Assembly (NCBI GenBank): GCA_046598395.1
Contig: JBKJIQ010000009.1
Coordinates: 248,001 to 312,000, forward strand
Length of the DNA: 64,000 nucleotides
Reading direction: 5' to 3'
Source of the DNA: JAENVU01 sp046598395
Lineage (GTDB): Bacteria; Actinomycetota; Acidimicrobiia; IMCC26256; JAENVU01
Each line of letters begins with the position of its first letter. Position 1 is the stretch's first letter. A program made the position numbers and the translations under genes. A model generated the notes under the pieces. That model did no database searches. It saw nothing but the letters and a program-made list of their open reading frames with translations, and had not been told where the DNA came from. Positions 8,870 through 17,249 of this stretch are shown piece after piece.

Positions 8870-10348
8870 ATGGTCGAGCGGCCAGGCACGTTGGATCGGT
8901 TGAGCACCCTCGACGCGGAGTTCCTCCACTTGGAGGACGGCGTCGCCCATATGCACATCGCCGGCGCGTGTGTATTCGCCGACCCCCCACCGTCGTTCGC
9001 AGATGTCCGCGACGTGATCGCCGCCAAGCTGCACCTGATCCCCCGCTATCGCCAACGCGTGCGCACCGTCCCCTTCGAACTGGGGCGGCCGGTCTGGGTC
9101 GACGACCCCCACTTCGACCTCGGGTATCACCTTCGACATTCAGCCCTCCCCGCCCCCGGCGACGACGCGACCTTCTCCACGCTGATGGCTCGGCTGATGT
9201 CCCAGCCACTCGATCGGGCGCGGCCGCTGTGGGAGACCTCGTTGATCGAAGGCCTCGAGGGCGGCTATTGGGCTCTCGTATTCAAGATCCACCACTGCAT
9301 GGTGGACGGCATTGCCGGGGTCGAACTGCTGAGTGTGCTGCTGGATTCCGAGCCCGACACCACGGCGGGCGTTCCCCAGCCCTGGGAGCCCCGCCCGGAA
9401 CCCGGCGGTGCGGCGAAAGTGCTCGACGCGTGGGCGGGCCTCGTCGGTGATGCTTTGACGACGATGCGCGGGCTCACCCGAAGCATCGCTCATCCCGGTG
9501 CCGCACTCCACTCCGTCGTGAGTAGCGCGCAGGGACTCACCCGTTTCGCGAGCGACCTCGGCGCGACACCACTGCTGTCGATCGAAGGCACCATCGGTCC
9601 TGACCGCGCGTGGGCACATTCCTCGGCCAGCCTCGAAGATGTGCGCACAATCCGTGCTGCGTTCGGTGGCACGATCAACGACGTCGTGCTCGCCGCTGTG
9701 AGCGCCGGCTACCGCGAGCTGCTCATCGCTCGGGGCGAGGATGCCGACCGCGCAGTCGTTCGCTCGATGGTCCCGGTATCAACCCGCCACGACGATGGCC
9801 ATGGCATCGCCGACAATCGAGTTTCCACGCTCCTCTACGATCTGCCGATTCACGTGGCCGATTCCATTGAACGGCTCCGCTTGGTCCACGAGCAGATGAC
9901 CGAGCTGAAGGCGTCGCACATGGCCGAGGCCGGCGCGGCGGTCACGGCAATGGGCAACCTCGCCCCACCGATGGTCGTCGGCCCGCTGAGCCGACTCGCG
10001 GTTCGCGCCATGCATCAACTTCCGCAACGGTCGGTCAATACCGTCACCACCAACGTTCCCGGACCACAGCTCCCCCTGTACTGCCTCGGCCGGGAGATGC
10101 TCGAGTATCGCCCGTTTGTCCCGATCAGCCACGGCGTGCGAGTGAGCACGGCGATCCTTTCGTATAACGGACGTCTGTACTTCGGTATCACCGGCGACTA
10201 CAAGACCGCCCCGGACGTCGACATCCTCGCGGCGGGAGCATCGCGCGGCATCGCCCAACTCCACGAGGACGCGCTCGAGCACCTCGCCGCGACTCCGAAG
10301 CAGCCCCGACAATCCAAGACCTCCACATCGGCCACGGAGAACGCCTGA
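8870..10348 (+). CDS. Wax ester synthase/diacylglycerol acyltransferase (WS/DGAT)
   Basis: A full-length 492-residue bifunctional acyltransferase that esterifies fatty alcohols or diacylglycerols with acyl-CoA to make storage lipids at the membrane/lipid-body surface. Landmarks are LSTLDAEFLHLEDGVAHMHI at the N-terminus, RPVWVDDPHFDLGYHLRH near 74-90, DRARPLWETSLIEGLEGG near 115-132, and the active site HHCMVDG at 141-147 with His142 as the expected base. The C-terminal half has ND(V)VLA, MVPVSTR and TNVPGPQLPLY. The ribosome site AGGAGG is well placed before ATG 8870. It is one of three WS/DGAT loci in the window. Confidence 0.93.
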   Translation: MVERPGTLDRLSTLDAEFLHLEDGVAHMHIAGACVFADPPPSFADVRDVIAAKLHLIPRYRQRVRTVPFELGRPVWVDDPHFDLGYHLRHSALPAPGDDATFSTLMARLMSQPLDRARPLWETSLIEGLEGGYWALVFKIHHCMVDGIAGVELLSVLLDSEPDTTAGVPQPWEPRPEPGGAAKVLDAWAGLVGDALTTMRGLTRSIAHPGAALHSVVSSAQGLTRFASDLGATPLLSIEGTIGPDRAWAHSSASLEDVRTIRAAFGGTINDVVLAAVSAGYRELLIARGEDADRAVVRSMVPVSTRHDDGHGIADNRVSTLLYDLPIHVADSIERLRLVHEQMTELKASHMAEAGAAVTAMGNLAPPMVVGPLSRLAVRAMHQLPQRSVNTVTTNVPGPQLPLYCLGREMLEYRPFVPISHGVRVSTAILSYNGRLYFGITGDYKTAPDVDILAAGASRGIAQLHEDALEHLAATPKQPRQSKTSTSATENA

Positions 10349-10360
10349 TTCGGAGCGCAA

Positions 10361-10708
10361 CTACCAGTTCGGAAGGAGGTCGTCGTTCGGAACCGGCAGG
10401 AGATCGAAGATGCTTGCCGCACCCATCGAGCCCGGCGCGGTTCTCGGTTTGATCGATGCAGCAAATCCGGGATCGGCACCATCGCGGTTCGTGGCGTCGG
10501 AGTCCGGAGCGTCAGGGTCCGGGATATCAGGGACGGGGTCTTCCATGTCCAAGAACTGGTGCCAGTCGGCGTCGGCCGCCTGACCCGCACTCACACTCCA
10601 AAACAACTCGTCGCTCCCGACCGGCGCGGTCGGGGGAGGGGGCCATCCGGATCTGGTGGCCGGCAGCGCGTCCACTGTCTCGTTGGTCGTTTCCAATGCT
10701 GGCTGCAC
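10361..10708 (-). CDS. Hypothetical acidic protein, 115 aa
   Basis: A possible small protein convergent with the WS/DGAT gene. It is Pro/Asp-rich (MEDPVPDIPDPDAPDSDATN) with a C-terminus FDLLPVPNDDLLPNW, has no membrane segment and no recognised domain. No clear ribosome site was seen before the ATG at 10708. The composition is protein-like, but it could also be the tail of a decayed gene. The bases 10709-10814 contain no gene. Confidence 0.4.
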   Translation of the reverse strand: MQPALETTNETVDALPATRSGWPPPPTAPVGSDELFWSVSAGQAADADWHQFLDMEDPVPDIPDPDAPDSDATNRDGADPGFAASIKPRTAPGSMGAASIFDLLPVPNDDLLPNW

Positions 10709-10814
10709 TGTTCAGGTATCGGCATATCGGGGCCGAAATCTGAACCTCATGTCGTCGCGGTGGCCTGGTTGTTCCTCCGGCGCGGTCTGTCATGGAGCGG
10801 CCGCGGCCTCAGCG

Positions 10815-11162
10815 CTACGGCTCCATCACGACCCAGCCGCGGCGTTGGAGTTCCGCCGCCAGGAGTTCCGCGGGCACCTCATGCAGTTGGTTGATGCGCT
10901 GCGCTCGGGCACGATCGAAGGCCGGCGCGACTGCCGCTCGCGAAGGCTCGGTGGTCTCGGCGGCCTCGGCTTCGGCCTCGAGGCGGGCGATCAACGCGTC
11001 GGCTTCGTCGCGGGTGAACCGACCTCCCGCTTGGCGTTGGTTCAAGCCCAACGGCCCCCGAGCGTCGCGAAAATCAGTGTGACCCGCGTCGTGGATCAAC
11101 GTCGTGAGTTGTTGCACCTGACGGTGCGACGCCGGCGGTCCCGCCGGTTGACCAAATGCCAT
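10815..11162 (-). CDS. Conserved actinobacterial hypothetical protein, 115 aa
   Basis: A small soluble protein starting at ATG 11162, with GAGGA eight bases upstream. The first half, RQVQQLTTLIHDAGHTDFRD followed by GLNQRQAGGRFTRDEADALI, is a helical segment common in short uncharacterised actinobacterial proteins. The end, LHEVPAELLAAELQRRGWVV, is also conserved-looking. A Glu/Ala-rich linker joins them. The function is unknown. It is divergent from the membrane protein gene at 11282. Confidence 0.75.
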   Translation of the reverse strand: MAFGQPAGPPASHRQVQQLTTLIHDAGHTDFRDARGPLGLNQRQAGGRFTRDEADALIARLEAEAEAAETTEPSRAAVAPAFDRARAQRINQLHEVPAELLAAELQRRGWVVMEP

Positions 11163-11281
11163 CGTGATGTCCTCGGATTTGACTGCATCGGCACCCTGCC
11201 AACTACGCCGATGCCACTCTACGGGCACGGTATGACCTTCAACTCCGGGGGCCACCGGTCACCCCCGGTAGGGTCGCACCA

Positions 11282-12907
11282 GTGGCTGCCATCCTTGAAC
11301 CATCGGATCTCGGGGCGACGGGGCTTGGGACACCGGAGATGCGCGCGGCGCTCCACGGGCTTCGTACGCGGCGTCGGGCCCAACGACTCAGCAATATTGA
11401 TTGGATCGACACGCTGTACCGCGCGTACGTGGTGGGGATCTCGCTCGTCGCTGCCCTCGCAACACTCGCGGCGATCGTGGGCGATGCGCCGGTCGGGCGC
11501 GCCGCGCTTCACGACGTTCGCCTCGTCGGACCCACGCTCGCCGGAGCACTCGTCGCGATCCTCACGGCATTAGGGCTGCGTTCGGGCGCGCACGGCGGGC
11601 CGCTCGCATTTGAGGCCGCGGATGTTCAGCACGTCTTCCTCGCGCCGATCGACCGCGGCCTCGTGGTGCGATCCGCCGCCTACCGACAACTACGCGGGGT
11701 CGTTACTGCGGGGGTCCTCGCAGGCGCACTCACTGGGCTCACTGCCGGACCCCGCCTCGGCGGTCTCAACGTGGATACTGCGGCATGGATCCTGTCCGGC
11801 ATCGCGTTCGGAACGGCCGCGGCTCTGGCCGCGTGGGGTGCCGCGCTCCTCGCCTCCACCCGACGGTTGACCCAGCGCGGGGCCGCCGCATTCGGCGCCA
11901 TCCTCATTGCGTGGTCGGCCATCGATGCGATCGGTCACACCACGACCTCACCGCTCTCCATGCTCGGCCATCTAGCCGTGTGGCCGATCCATAGTTCGTG
12001 GCTCGTGCTCGGCGGTATTGCGAGTGTCGGAGTCATCGTCGGCGCCGGGCTCGCCTCGGCGCGCCGCCTCTCCCTCGAGCCGGTGCTGCATCGTGCGCAG
12101 CTCGTGCGCGCCCTGCGCTTCGCGGCCACCATTCAAGACGTCCGCGCCGTCATCACCTTGCGGCGCCAACTCGCCCACGAACAATCGCGCACGCGGCCGT
12201 GGATTCGACTCCGCCGGGGTGCGGTGACCGGCCGGCCCGCGTGGCGCCGTGATTGGCACGGGATCCTCCGTTGGCCGGGTGCCCGCGCCGGGCGCGTGAT
12301 CACCCTCACGGTGGTGGCCGGTGCCTCCACCGCGGCAGCCTTACGTGGGACCACTCCCCTCCTGGCAGTAGCTGCGATCGCCGCATACGTCGTGGCGCTC
12401 GACGCCATTGAGGGCCTCGCCCAGGAACTCGACCACCCGGATCGCGGCTCCGATCTCCCCATCCCGTCCGGACGGCTCCTCATCGCGCACCTCGCCGTGC
12501 CGATCGCCTTGATGGGCGCGCTGGCGATTGTCGGTGTTGGCGCCGGCGTGATCGTGGCCACGCTGGTGCATACCGCCCATGGCGTCCGCAGCATCTCACC
12601 CATTGTCATCCTCGCCGTCGCGCTCACCGTGACCATCACGGCGCCGACCGCCGCCGCCTTCTCGGCGTACCTCGGTCGGCCGGACCGGGACTTCAGCGTC
12701 GCGCTCATGCACCCGGGGGTAGTAGTGGCCCAACAGGTTGGACCGCTCGTGATTGTTGCCCTCGCGTTCATCCCGCTGATCGTTGCGCGCGAAGTCCACG
12801 CGCCGACGGACCCCGTCGGATCTGCCGTGGCTGCCACCGCACCCGCGCTGATCATCGCCTACGGCATTGCCCTGTTTCTTCGCGGTCGGAAGGCGGCGGC
12901 CGAATGA
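11282..12907 (+). CDS. ABC-2-type exporter membrane subunit (putative)
   Basis: A 541-residue polytopic membrane protein with about twelve hydrophobic segments, for example YVVGISLVAALATLAAIVG, GIASVGVIVGAGLASA and ALAIVGVGAGVIVATLV. It overlaps the start of an ABC ATPase by four bases (ATGA), so it is very likely that transporter's permease. The start is GTG 11282. Substrate is not evident. The ATPase is in turn directly followed by a WS/DGAT gene, hinting at a link with lipid metabolism (inference). Confidence 0.75.
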   Translation: MAAILEPSDLGATGLGTPEMRAALHGLRTRRRAQRLSNIDWIDTLYRAYVVGISLVAALATLAAIVGDAPVGRAALHDVRLVGPTLAGALVAILTALGLRSGAHGGPLAFEAADVQHVFLAPIDRGLVVRSAAYRQLRGVVTAGVLAGALTGLTAGPRLGGLNVDTAAWILSGIAFGTAAALAAWGAALLASTRRLTQRGAAAFGAILIAWSAIDAIGHTTTSPLSMLGHLAVWPIHSSWLVLGGIASVGVIVGAGLASARRLSLEPVLHRAQLVRALRFAATIQDVRAVITLRRQLAHEQSRTRPWIRLRRGAVTGRPAWRRDWHGILRWPGARAGRVITLTVVAGASTAAALRGTTPLLAVAAIAAYVVALDAIEGLAQELDHPDRGSDLPIPSGRLLIAHLAVPIALMGALAIVGVGAGVIVATLVHTAHGVRSISPIVILAVALTVTITAPTAAAFSAYLGRPDRDFSVALMHPGVVVAQQVGPLVIVALAFIPLIVAREVHAPTDPVGSAVAATAPALIIAYGIALFLRGRKAAAE

Positions 12908-13578
12908 GTCCACCTCTCGCGGCCCGCGGGCTGGCCAAGCGCTACGACGAACTCGACGCGCTCCGCGATTTCACCATGAAGGGTGCGCCCGGCGAACTCA
13001 TCGCGCTCGTCGGCCACAACGGTTCGGGCAAGTCCACCTTCCTTCGCCTCGCGGCCGGACTCCTCGAACCCACCGAGGGTGAGATCGACATCTGTGGTTC
13101 ACCCGCCGGTTCCCTCGACGCACGCGCCGAGCTCTCCTTCGTTCCGGATGAACCCGTGCTCTACGACGACCTCAGCGTGAACGAACACATCGAGTACATC
13201 GGACGACTCCACGGCTGCGACGATTGGCCCGAGCGGGCCGACGAGTTACTCGACGCTTTGTCCCTCACCGATCGGGCCGACGACCTTCCCTCTCGCTTCA
13301 GCCGCGGGCTGCGCCAGAAGACATCCTTGGTGCTTGGTCTGGTACGCCCGTTCTCGGTCCTCACCATCGATGAGCCGTTCGTAGGGCTCGACCCGTCCGG
13401 CCAACATGCGCTGCGCGATCTCCTCGTCCAGGCCGCAACCGACGGAGCGTGTGTCATCGTGGCGACCCACCAACTCGAATTCCTCGACCACGCCGATCGC
13501 TGCATTGGCCTGCGCGATGGCGAGGTGGCGTTCTCCGGTCCCGTCGATCTCCCCAAGATCAAGACCCTTCTGGGCTGA
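12904..13578 (+). CDS. ABC transporter ATP-binding protein
   Basis: A 224-residue nucleotide-binding subunit. Walker A is GHNGSGKST at 37-45 and Walker B LTIDEP around 153-158 followed by a D-loop GLDP. The signature position reads FSRGLRQK (132-139) rather than LSGGQ, as in many ABC-2 exporters that regulate or move lipids and polysaccharides. The Q-loop position reads VPDEP rather than containing Gln, which is unusual. The H-loop is ATHQ. It is translationally coupled to the membrane subunit upstream and is followed eight bases later by a WS/DGAT gene whose ribosome site overlaps this stop codon. Confidence 0.9.
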   Translation: MSPPLAARGLAKRYDELDALRDFTMKGAPGELIALVGHNGSGKSTFLRLAAGLLEPTEGEIDICGSPAGSLDARAELSFVPDEPVLYDDLSVNEHIEYIGRLHGCDDWPERADELLDALSLTDRADDLPSRFSRGLRQKTSLVLGLVRPFSVLTIDEPFVGLDPSGQHALRDLLVQAATDGACVIVATHQLEFLDHADRCIGLRDGEVAFSGPVDLPKIKTLLG

Positions 13579-13586
13579 GGAGTTTC

Positions 13587-14987
13587 ATGCAGCGGTTGAG
13601 CGGTCTCGATACTGCATTTCTGTACCTTGAAACCCCAACCGTCCATATGCAGGTCCAGGCCGTGATGATCCTCGATCCGTCAACGGTGCCGGGCGGATAC
13701 TCGTTCGAGAAGATCAAAGCGCACCTGGCGTCGCGACTTCCGTTACTCCCGGAGTTCCGTCGTCGCCTCGCGCATGTGCCGTTCGATCTGCACCGACCCG
13801 TTTGGTTCGATGATCCCGACTTCGACTTCGAGTACCACGTACGCCACCTTGCGATCCCTGCCCCCGGGAGCGCCGCGCAGCTTGCCGACATCGTCGGTGA
13901 CATCGCCAGCCGTCCCCTCGATCGCTCCCGGCCACTCTGGGATTTCTGGGTCATCGAAGGGGTGGAACACGGTGCCGTCGCGGTCGTGGCCCGGATGCAC
14001 CACGCGACCATTGACGGCGTCTCGGGTTCGAGCCTTTTGACCACCATCTTGGATCTCGAACCCACCCACCAGGACGCCGCACCTGTCGACACGTGGGCCC
14101 CCGAACACAGGCCGTCGGATTTCGAACTCGTTCGACACGCGATGATCTCGCGTCTGCGCCGGCCCATGCCCCTCGCGCTCGCATTCGCCGCGCCCAGCCT
14201 CATCCGGAGTGCAGCCGGCTTCACGCGCGTGCGCCGAGACACGAGTCTGCCGTCGGGAGGGACCCCGTTCAATACGCCGCTCACTCCGTGGAACGCGCCG
14301 CTGACGGCGCGCCGAAGTGTGGCGTTCGCATCGGTCCCACTCGACGAAGTGAAAGAAATGAAGCAGGCATTCGGATGCACCGTGAACGACATTGTGCTCG
14401 CCACCGCAACCGGGGCGTTGCGGCGTTACCTCACATCGCTCGACGCGTTGCCGGACCGTCCACTGATCGCGTCGTGTCCGGTATCGGTGCGCAGCGACGA
14501 GACGGCCGACATCGACAGCGCCAACAAGGTCTCGTCGATGTTCGTTTCCCTGCCAACGCACCTCGACCGCGTCGAGGAGCAGGTCAGCCATATCCGGGAC
14601 GCCACGAAGGGCGCGAAGGAAGAGCACAACGCACTCGGCGCGCGGACGCTGTTGGAACTCGGCGAACTGGCGGGCCCACTCAGCTTCGGGCTCGCCAGCC
14701 GCTTGCTCGGTGGACTCGCCAGTCGCGGGACAGTCCCGATCAACCTCGTGATCTCCAACGTCCCGGGTCCACCATTCCCGATGTTCCTCGGCGGCGCACG
14801 GTTGGTGTCGATGCTGCCGCTCGGACCTCCGATCGAAGGCGCCGGTTTGAACGTCACCGTGCTCAGTTACATCGATCGGATCGACTGGGGATTCATCGCC
14901 TGTCGGGAGCTCGCGCCGCAACTCGATGACCTCGCGACCGCCGTCGGGGACGCGCACCGCGAACTGCTCGCGGCGTCGCGCGCCTAG
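13587..14987 (+). CDS. Wax ester synthase/diacylglycerol acyltransferase (WS/DGAT)
   Basis: A complete 466-residue enzyme starting MQRLSGLDTAFLYLETPTVH, the classic family N-terminus, at ATG 13587; the ribosome site GAGGAG overlaps the preceding gene's stop. It contains RPVWFDDPDFDFEYHVRHL at 70-88, SRPLWDFWVIEGV at 114-126, and active site HHATIDG at 138-144. Later blocks are CTVNDIVLA, SCPVSVRS and VISNVPGPPFPMF. The cytoplasmic/membrane enzyme acylates long-chain alcohols or diacylglycerol using acyl-CoA. Location in an operon with an ABC transporter is unusual. Confidence 0.93.
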   Translation: MQRLSGLDTAFLYLETPTVHMQVQAVMILDPSTVPGGYSFEKIKAHLASRLPLLPEFRRRLAHVPFDLHRPVWFDDPDFDFEYHVRHLAIPAPGSAAQLADIVGDIASRPLDRSRPLWDFWVIEGVEHGAVAVVARMHHATIDGVSGSSLLTTILDLEPTHQDAAPVDTWAPEHRPSDFELVRHAMISRLRRPMPLALAFAAPSLIRSAAGFTRVRRDTSLPSGGTPFNTPLTPWNAPLTARRSVAFASVPLDEVKEMKQAFGCTVNDIVLATATGALRRYLTSLDALPDRPLIASCPVSVRSDETADIDSANKVSSMFVSLPTHLDRVEEQVSHIRDATKGAKEEHNALGARTLLELGELAGPLSFGLASRLLGGLASRGTVPINLVISNVPGPPFPMFLGGARLVSMLPLGPPIEGAGLNVTVLSYIDRIDWGFIACRELAPQLDDLATAVGDAHRELLAASRA

Positions 14988-14992
14988 GGCGC

Positions 14993-15010
14993 TCACACAA
15001 ATCTGTGTGA
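14993..15010. other. Inverted repeat between WS/DGAT and ferredoxin genes
   Basis: TCACACA-AATC-TGTGTGA, a perfect 7-bp stem with a 4-base loop. It sits 5 bases past the WS/DGAT stop and 70 bases before the ferredoxin start. It could be a weak terminator or an operator for the ferredoxin-P450 pair; the sequence does not decide between these. Confidence 0.5.
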
Positions 15011-15081
15011 CCCGGATCACGCGCGCCGGACTCCGGCACTGGTGTAGAACGACCAGACCAACGGAATCGGGGAGGTCGCGC

Positions 15082-15276
15082 ATGCGCGTTCAAGTGGACA
15101 GCGAAAAATGTCAGGGCCATAACCGGTGTTACGCGTTGGCGCCCGATCTCTTCGAGGTGGACGACTTGGGTTTCGCGTCGGCGGTCGGCACCGGCCTCGT
15201 GCCGCCAGGCATGGAAGATCGCGCCCGCGCCGCGGTTGCCAACTGTCCCGAATACGCGATCACGATCGAAAACTGA
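15082..15276 (+). CDS. P450-associated ferredoxin, three-cysteine type
   Basis: A 64-residue ferredoxin with Cys10-QGHNR-Cys16 and a distant Cys55-Pro. The usual second cysteine of the CxxCxxC motif is replaced, as in [3Fe-4S] ferredoxins or those using a non-Cys ligand (here His13 is in the right neighbourhood). Such proteins deliver electrons to actinobacterial P450s. The gene ends four bases before the P450 start, so the two are almost certainly partners. The ribosome site GGGGAGG lies before ATG 15082. Confidence 0.93.
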   Translation: MRVQVDSEKCQGHNRCYALAPDLFEVDDLGFASAVGTGLVPPGMEDRARAAVANCPEYAITIEN

Positions 15277-15280
15277 CGCC

Positions 15281-16507
15281 ATGAGCGACGAGACGATCCC
15301 GCACCACCCTCCCGTACAGGACTGGGCCACCGACTTCGATCACACCGACCCGGGCTGGGTCGCCGATCCCTTCCCGATCTGGGACGAGCTGCGCGCCACG
15401 TGTCCGGTCGCACACAGCGACCGGTACGGCGGCACCTGGCTCCCGACCCGCCACGAGGACATCGCCGCAGTGGCCTACGACACCGAACACTTCACCTCAC
15501 GATCGGTGATTGTGAGCGAAGCTCGGCCCGGGCCGAACGAACTCCCCGCGCCCATCGGGATCGCACCTCCCATCACCTCGGATCCCCCGTTCCACGCGCT
15601 GGCCCGTCGGCTGTTGCTTCCCGCGTTCGCGCCCAAGCCAGTGGCCGCGCTCGAACCGTTCACCCGAGCGCTGTGCCGTGAACTCCTGAGCGCGACCGAT
15701 GGCAAGGAGTCCTTCGACGCGGCCATCGAATACGCCCAGCACATCCCTGTGCGGGTGATTGCGCAGATGCTCGGCTTCCCCCAGGCCGACGCGGATCTGT
15801 TTCGACACTTCATCCATCAGATCATCGAAGCCGTTGACGATTCCGAAGCAGAGATCCGCGAACGTCGCGAGAACGGTGCCCTCGGCGAGTACATCGAAGC
15901 TCGCATCAACGAGCACCTCGAACATCCTCAGGCCGACCTCACCACGTTCCTGCTGGAGGCCGAACTGGATGGCAACAAGCTGTCGCCGGAACATGTCATG
16001 GGAACGATGGTCTTGCTGATGGTCGCGGGCATCGACACCACGTGGTCGGCCATCGGCGCATCGATCTGGCATCTGGCGACCCACCCCGAGGACCGGCGCC
16101 GCCTGGTGGGCGAACCGGAGTTACTGCCAACGGCGGTGGAGGAGTTCCTCCGCGCCTACGCACCGGTGACGATGGCGCGGATGGTGGCCGAGGATTTCGA
16201 GTTCCAGGGTTGCCCGATGCGCAAAGGGGATTGGCTGCTGCTGCCGTTTCCGGCGGCAAACCGGGACCCCGCCGTGTTCCCGGATGCGGACCGCGTCGTG
16301 ATCGACCGCGCCGAGAATCGACACGCTGCGTTCGGCCTCGGCATTCACCGCTGTCTGGGTTCCAACCTCGCTCGGATGGAACTCACCGTTGCGCTCGAAG
16401 AATGGCTGGCCCACTACCCGGACTTCGAGGTCTCCGACCCCGCCACGGTCACATGGTCCGCGGGCCAAGTCCGCGGCCCCCGCACCATCCCCATCCGCAT
16501 CGGCTGA
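15281..16507 (+). CDS. Cytochrome P450 monooxygenase
   Basis: A 408-residue soluble bacterial P450. The I-helix oxygen-binding motif is AGIDTT at 249-254, the K-helix ExxR is E288-F-L-R291, and the haem-binding loop is FGLGIHRCLG at 351-360 with Cys358 as axial ligand. The start ATG 15281 lies four bases after its ferredoxin. Substrate is unknown; the neighbouring lipid acyltransferases make a lipid or terpenoid substrate conceivable, but this is only context. Confidence 0.95.
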   Translation: MSDETIPHHPPVQDWATDFDHTDPGWVADPFPIWDELRATCPVAHSDRYGGTWLPTRHEDIAAVAYDTEHFTSRSVIVSEARPGPNELPAPIGIAPPITSDPPFHALARRLLLPAFAPKPVAALEPFTRALCRELLSATDGKESFDAAIEYAQHIPVRVIAQMLGFPQADADLFRHFIHQIIEAVDDSEAEIRERRENGALGEYIEARINEHLEHPQADLTTFLLEAELDGNKLSPEHVMGTMVLLMVAGIDTTWSAIGASIWHLATHPEDRRRLVGEPELLPTAVEEFLRAYAPVTMARMVAEDFEFQGCPMRKGDWLLLPFPAANRDPAVFPDADRVVIDRAENRHAAFGLGIHRCLGSNLARMELTVALEEWLAHYPDFEVSDPATVTWSAGQVRGPRTIPIRIG

Positions 16508-16540
16508 TCCAGCGTGCGACGTGACCGATGTTACGCTGGA
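16508..16540. terminator. Possible hairpin terminator after the P450 gene
   Basis: An 8-bp inverted repeat, TCCAGCGT / ACGCTGGA, separated by 17 bases, begins right after the P450 stop codon. The large loop makes it a weak candidate. Confidence 0.35.
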
Positions 16541-16549
16541 CTGATTGGG

Positions 16550-16567
16550 TGAGTGAGCACTCACTCA
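16550..16567. promoter_or_regulatory. TetR-type operator palindrome
   Basis: TGAGTGAG-CA-CTCACTCA is a perfect 8-bp inverted repeat 16 bases upstream of the TetR start codon. Position and form are typical of an autoregulated TetR-family operator; binding by the adjacent regulator is inferred. Confidence 0.75.
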
Positions 16568-16583
16568 GGTAGTTTCCTGCGTC

Positions 16584-17249
16584 GTGCCAACCGGACAAAC
16601 CACCCAGAGCGCCGACCTGGATACTCCGAGTCGGGCTCGGGCGGCTGCTATGCCGGCGGCGCAACGCCGGGCCGAGATCATCGCCGCGACGTTGCCGCTC
16701 CTGCTCGCCCACGGATCGGCAGTCACCACCCGCCAGATCGCGGAGGCGGCCGGCATCGCCGAAGGCACCATCTTTCGCGTGTTCCCCGACAAGGAAACAC
16801 TCTGCGACGCGGTCATGGAATCCGCGCTCGACACCGCCAGGGTCGACGCGGCGCTGGATGCGATCGACCCGACTCTTCCCCTCGAAGTACGGCTCGTCGC
16901 AGCAGTCGACATCCTCCGCCAGCGCGTGGCTGATGTCCTACAACTCCGCACCACGCTCGGGATGATGCACGGTGGCGGACGAGAGATGCCCGGCCACCAG
17001 CCCACCGACCTCAACAAGCTCGCCAAGGTCTTCGAGCCCGACCGCGAAGAGCTTCGCCGCGATCCGCTCCAGGCCGCCCACCTGCTCCGCGGTCTCACCC
17101 TCACCGGCACCCACCCGGCACTCACATTGGGCGACCCGTTGTCCTCCGAGGAGATCGTTTCACTGCTCCTCGACGGCATTCGGAAGCCCTCACCCATCGC
17201 GCCGCCTGCCGCCTCAGCGCGCCCGTCTCGGAAAGATCGCACCGCCTGA
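16584..17249 (+). CDS. TetR-family transcriptional regulator
   Basis: A 221-residue regulator. The N-terminal helix-turn-helix reads AAQRRAEIIAATLPLLLAHG, then VTTRQIAEAAGIAEGTIFRV and FPDKETLCDAVM (about residues 25-80), the standard TetR DNA-binding signature. The C-terminal ligand domain is divergent. The start is GTG 16584 just downstream of a perfect palindrome, and its stop overlaps the first ABC exporter gene by one base (TGATG). It most likely represses itself and the two transporter genes and is released by a substrate of the pump. Confidence 0.93.
   Translation: MPTGQTTQSADLDTPSRARAAAMPAAQRRAEIIAATLPLLLAHGSAVTTRQIAEAAGIAEGTIFRVFPDKETLCDAVMESALDTARVDAALDAIDPTLPLEVRLVAAVDILRQRVADVLQLRTTLGMMHGGGREMPGHQPTDLNKLAKVFEPDREELRRDPLQAAHLLRGLTLTGTHPALTLGDPLSSEEIVSLLLDGIRKPSPIAPPAASARPSRKDRTA

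Noticed and set aside
14993..15010. Palindrome considered as a CRP binding site
   Set aside because: The half-sites are in the order TCACA...TGTGA, the reverse of the CRP consensus.
13743..15083. Long minus-strand open frame opposite the third WS/DGAT
   Set aside because: The plus strand encodes a full WS/DGAT with active site; the minus reading has no domain and shadow-like composition.
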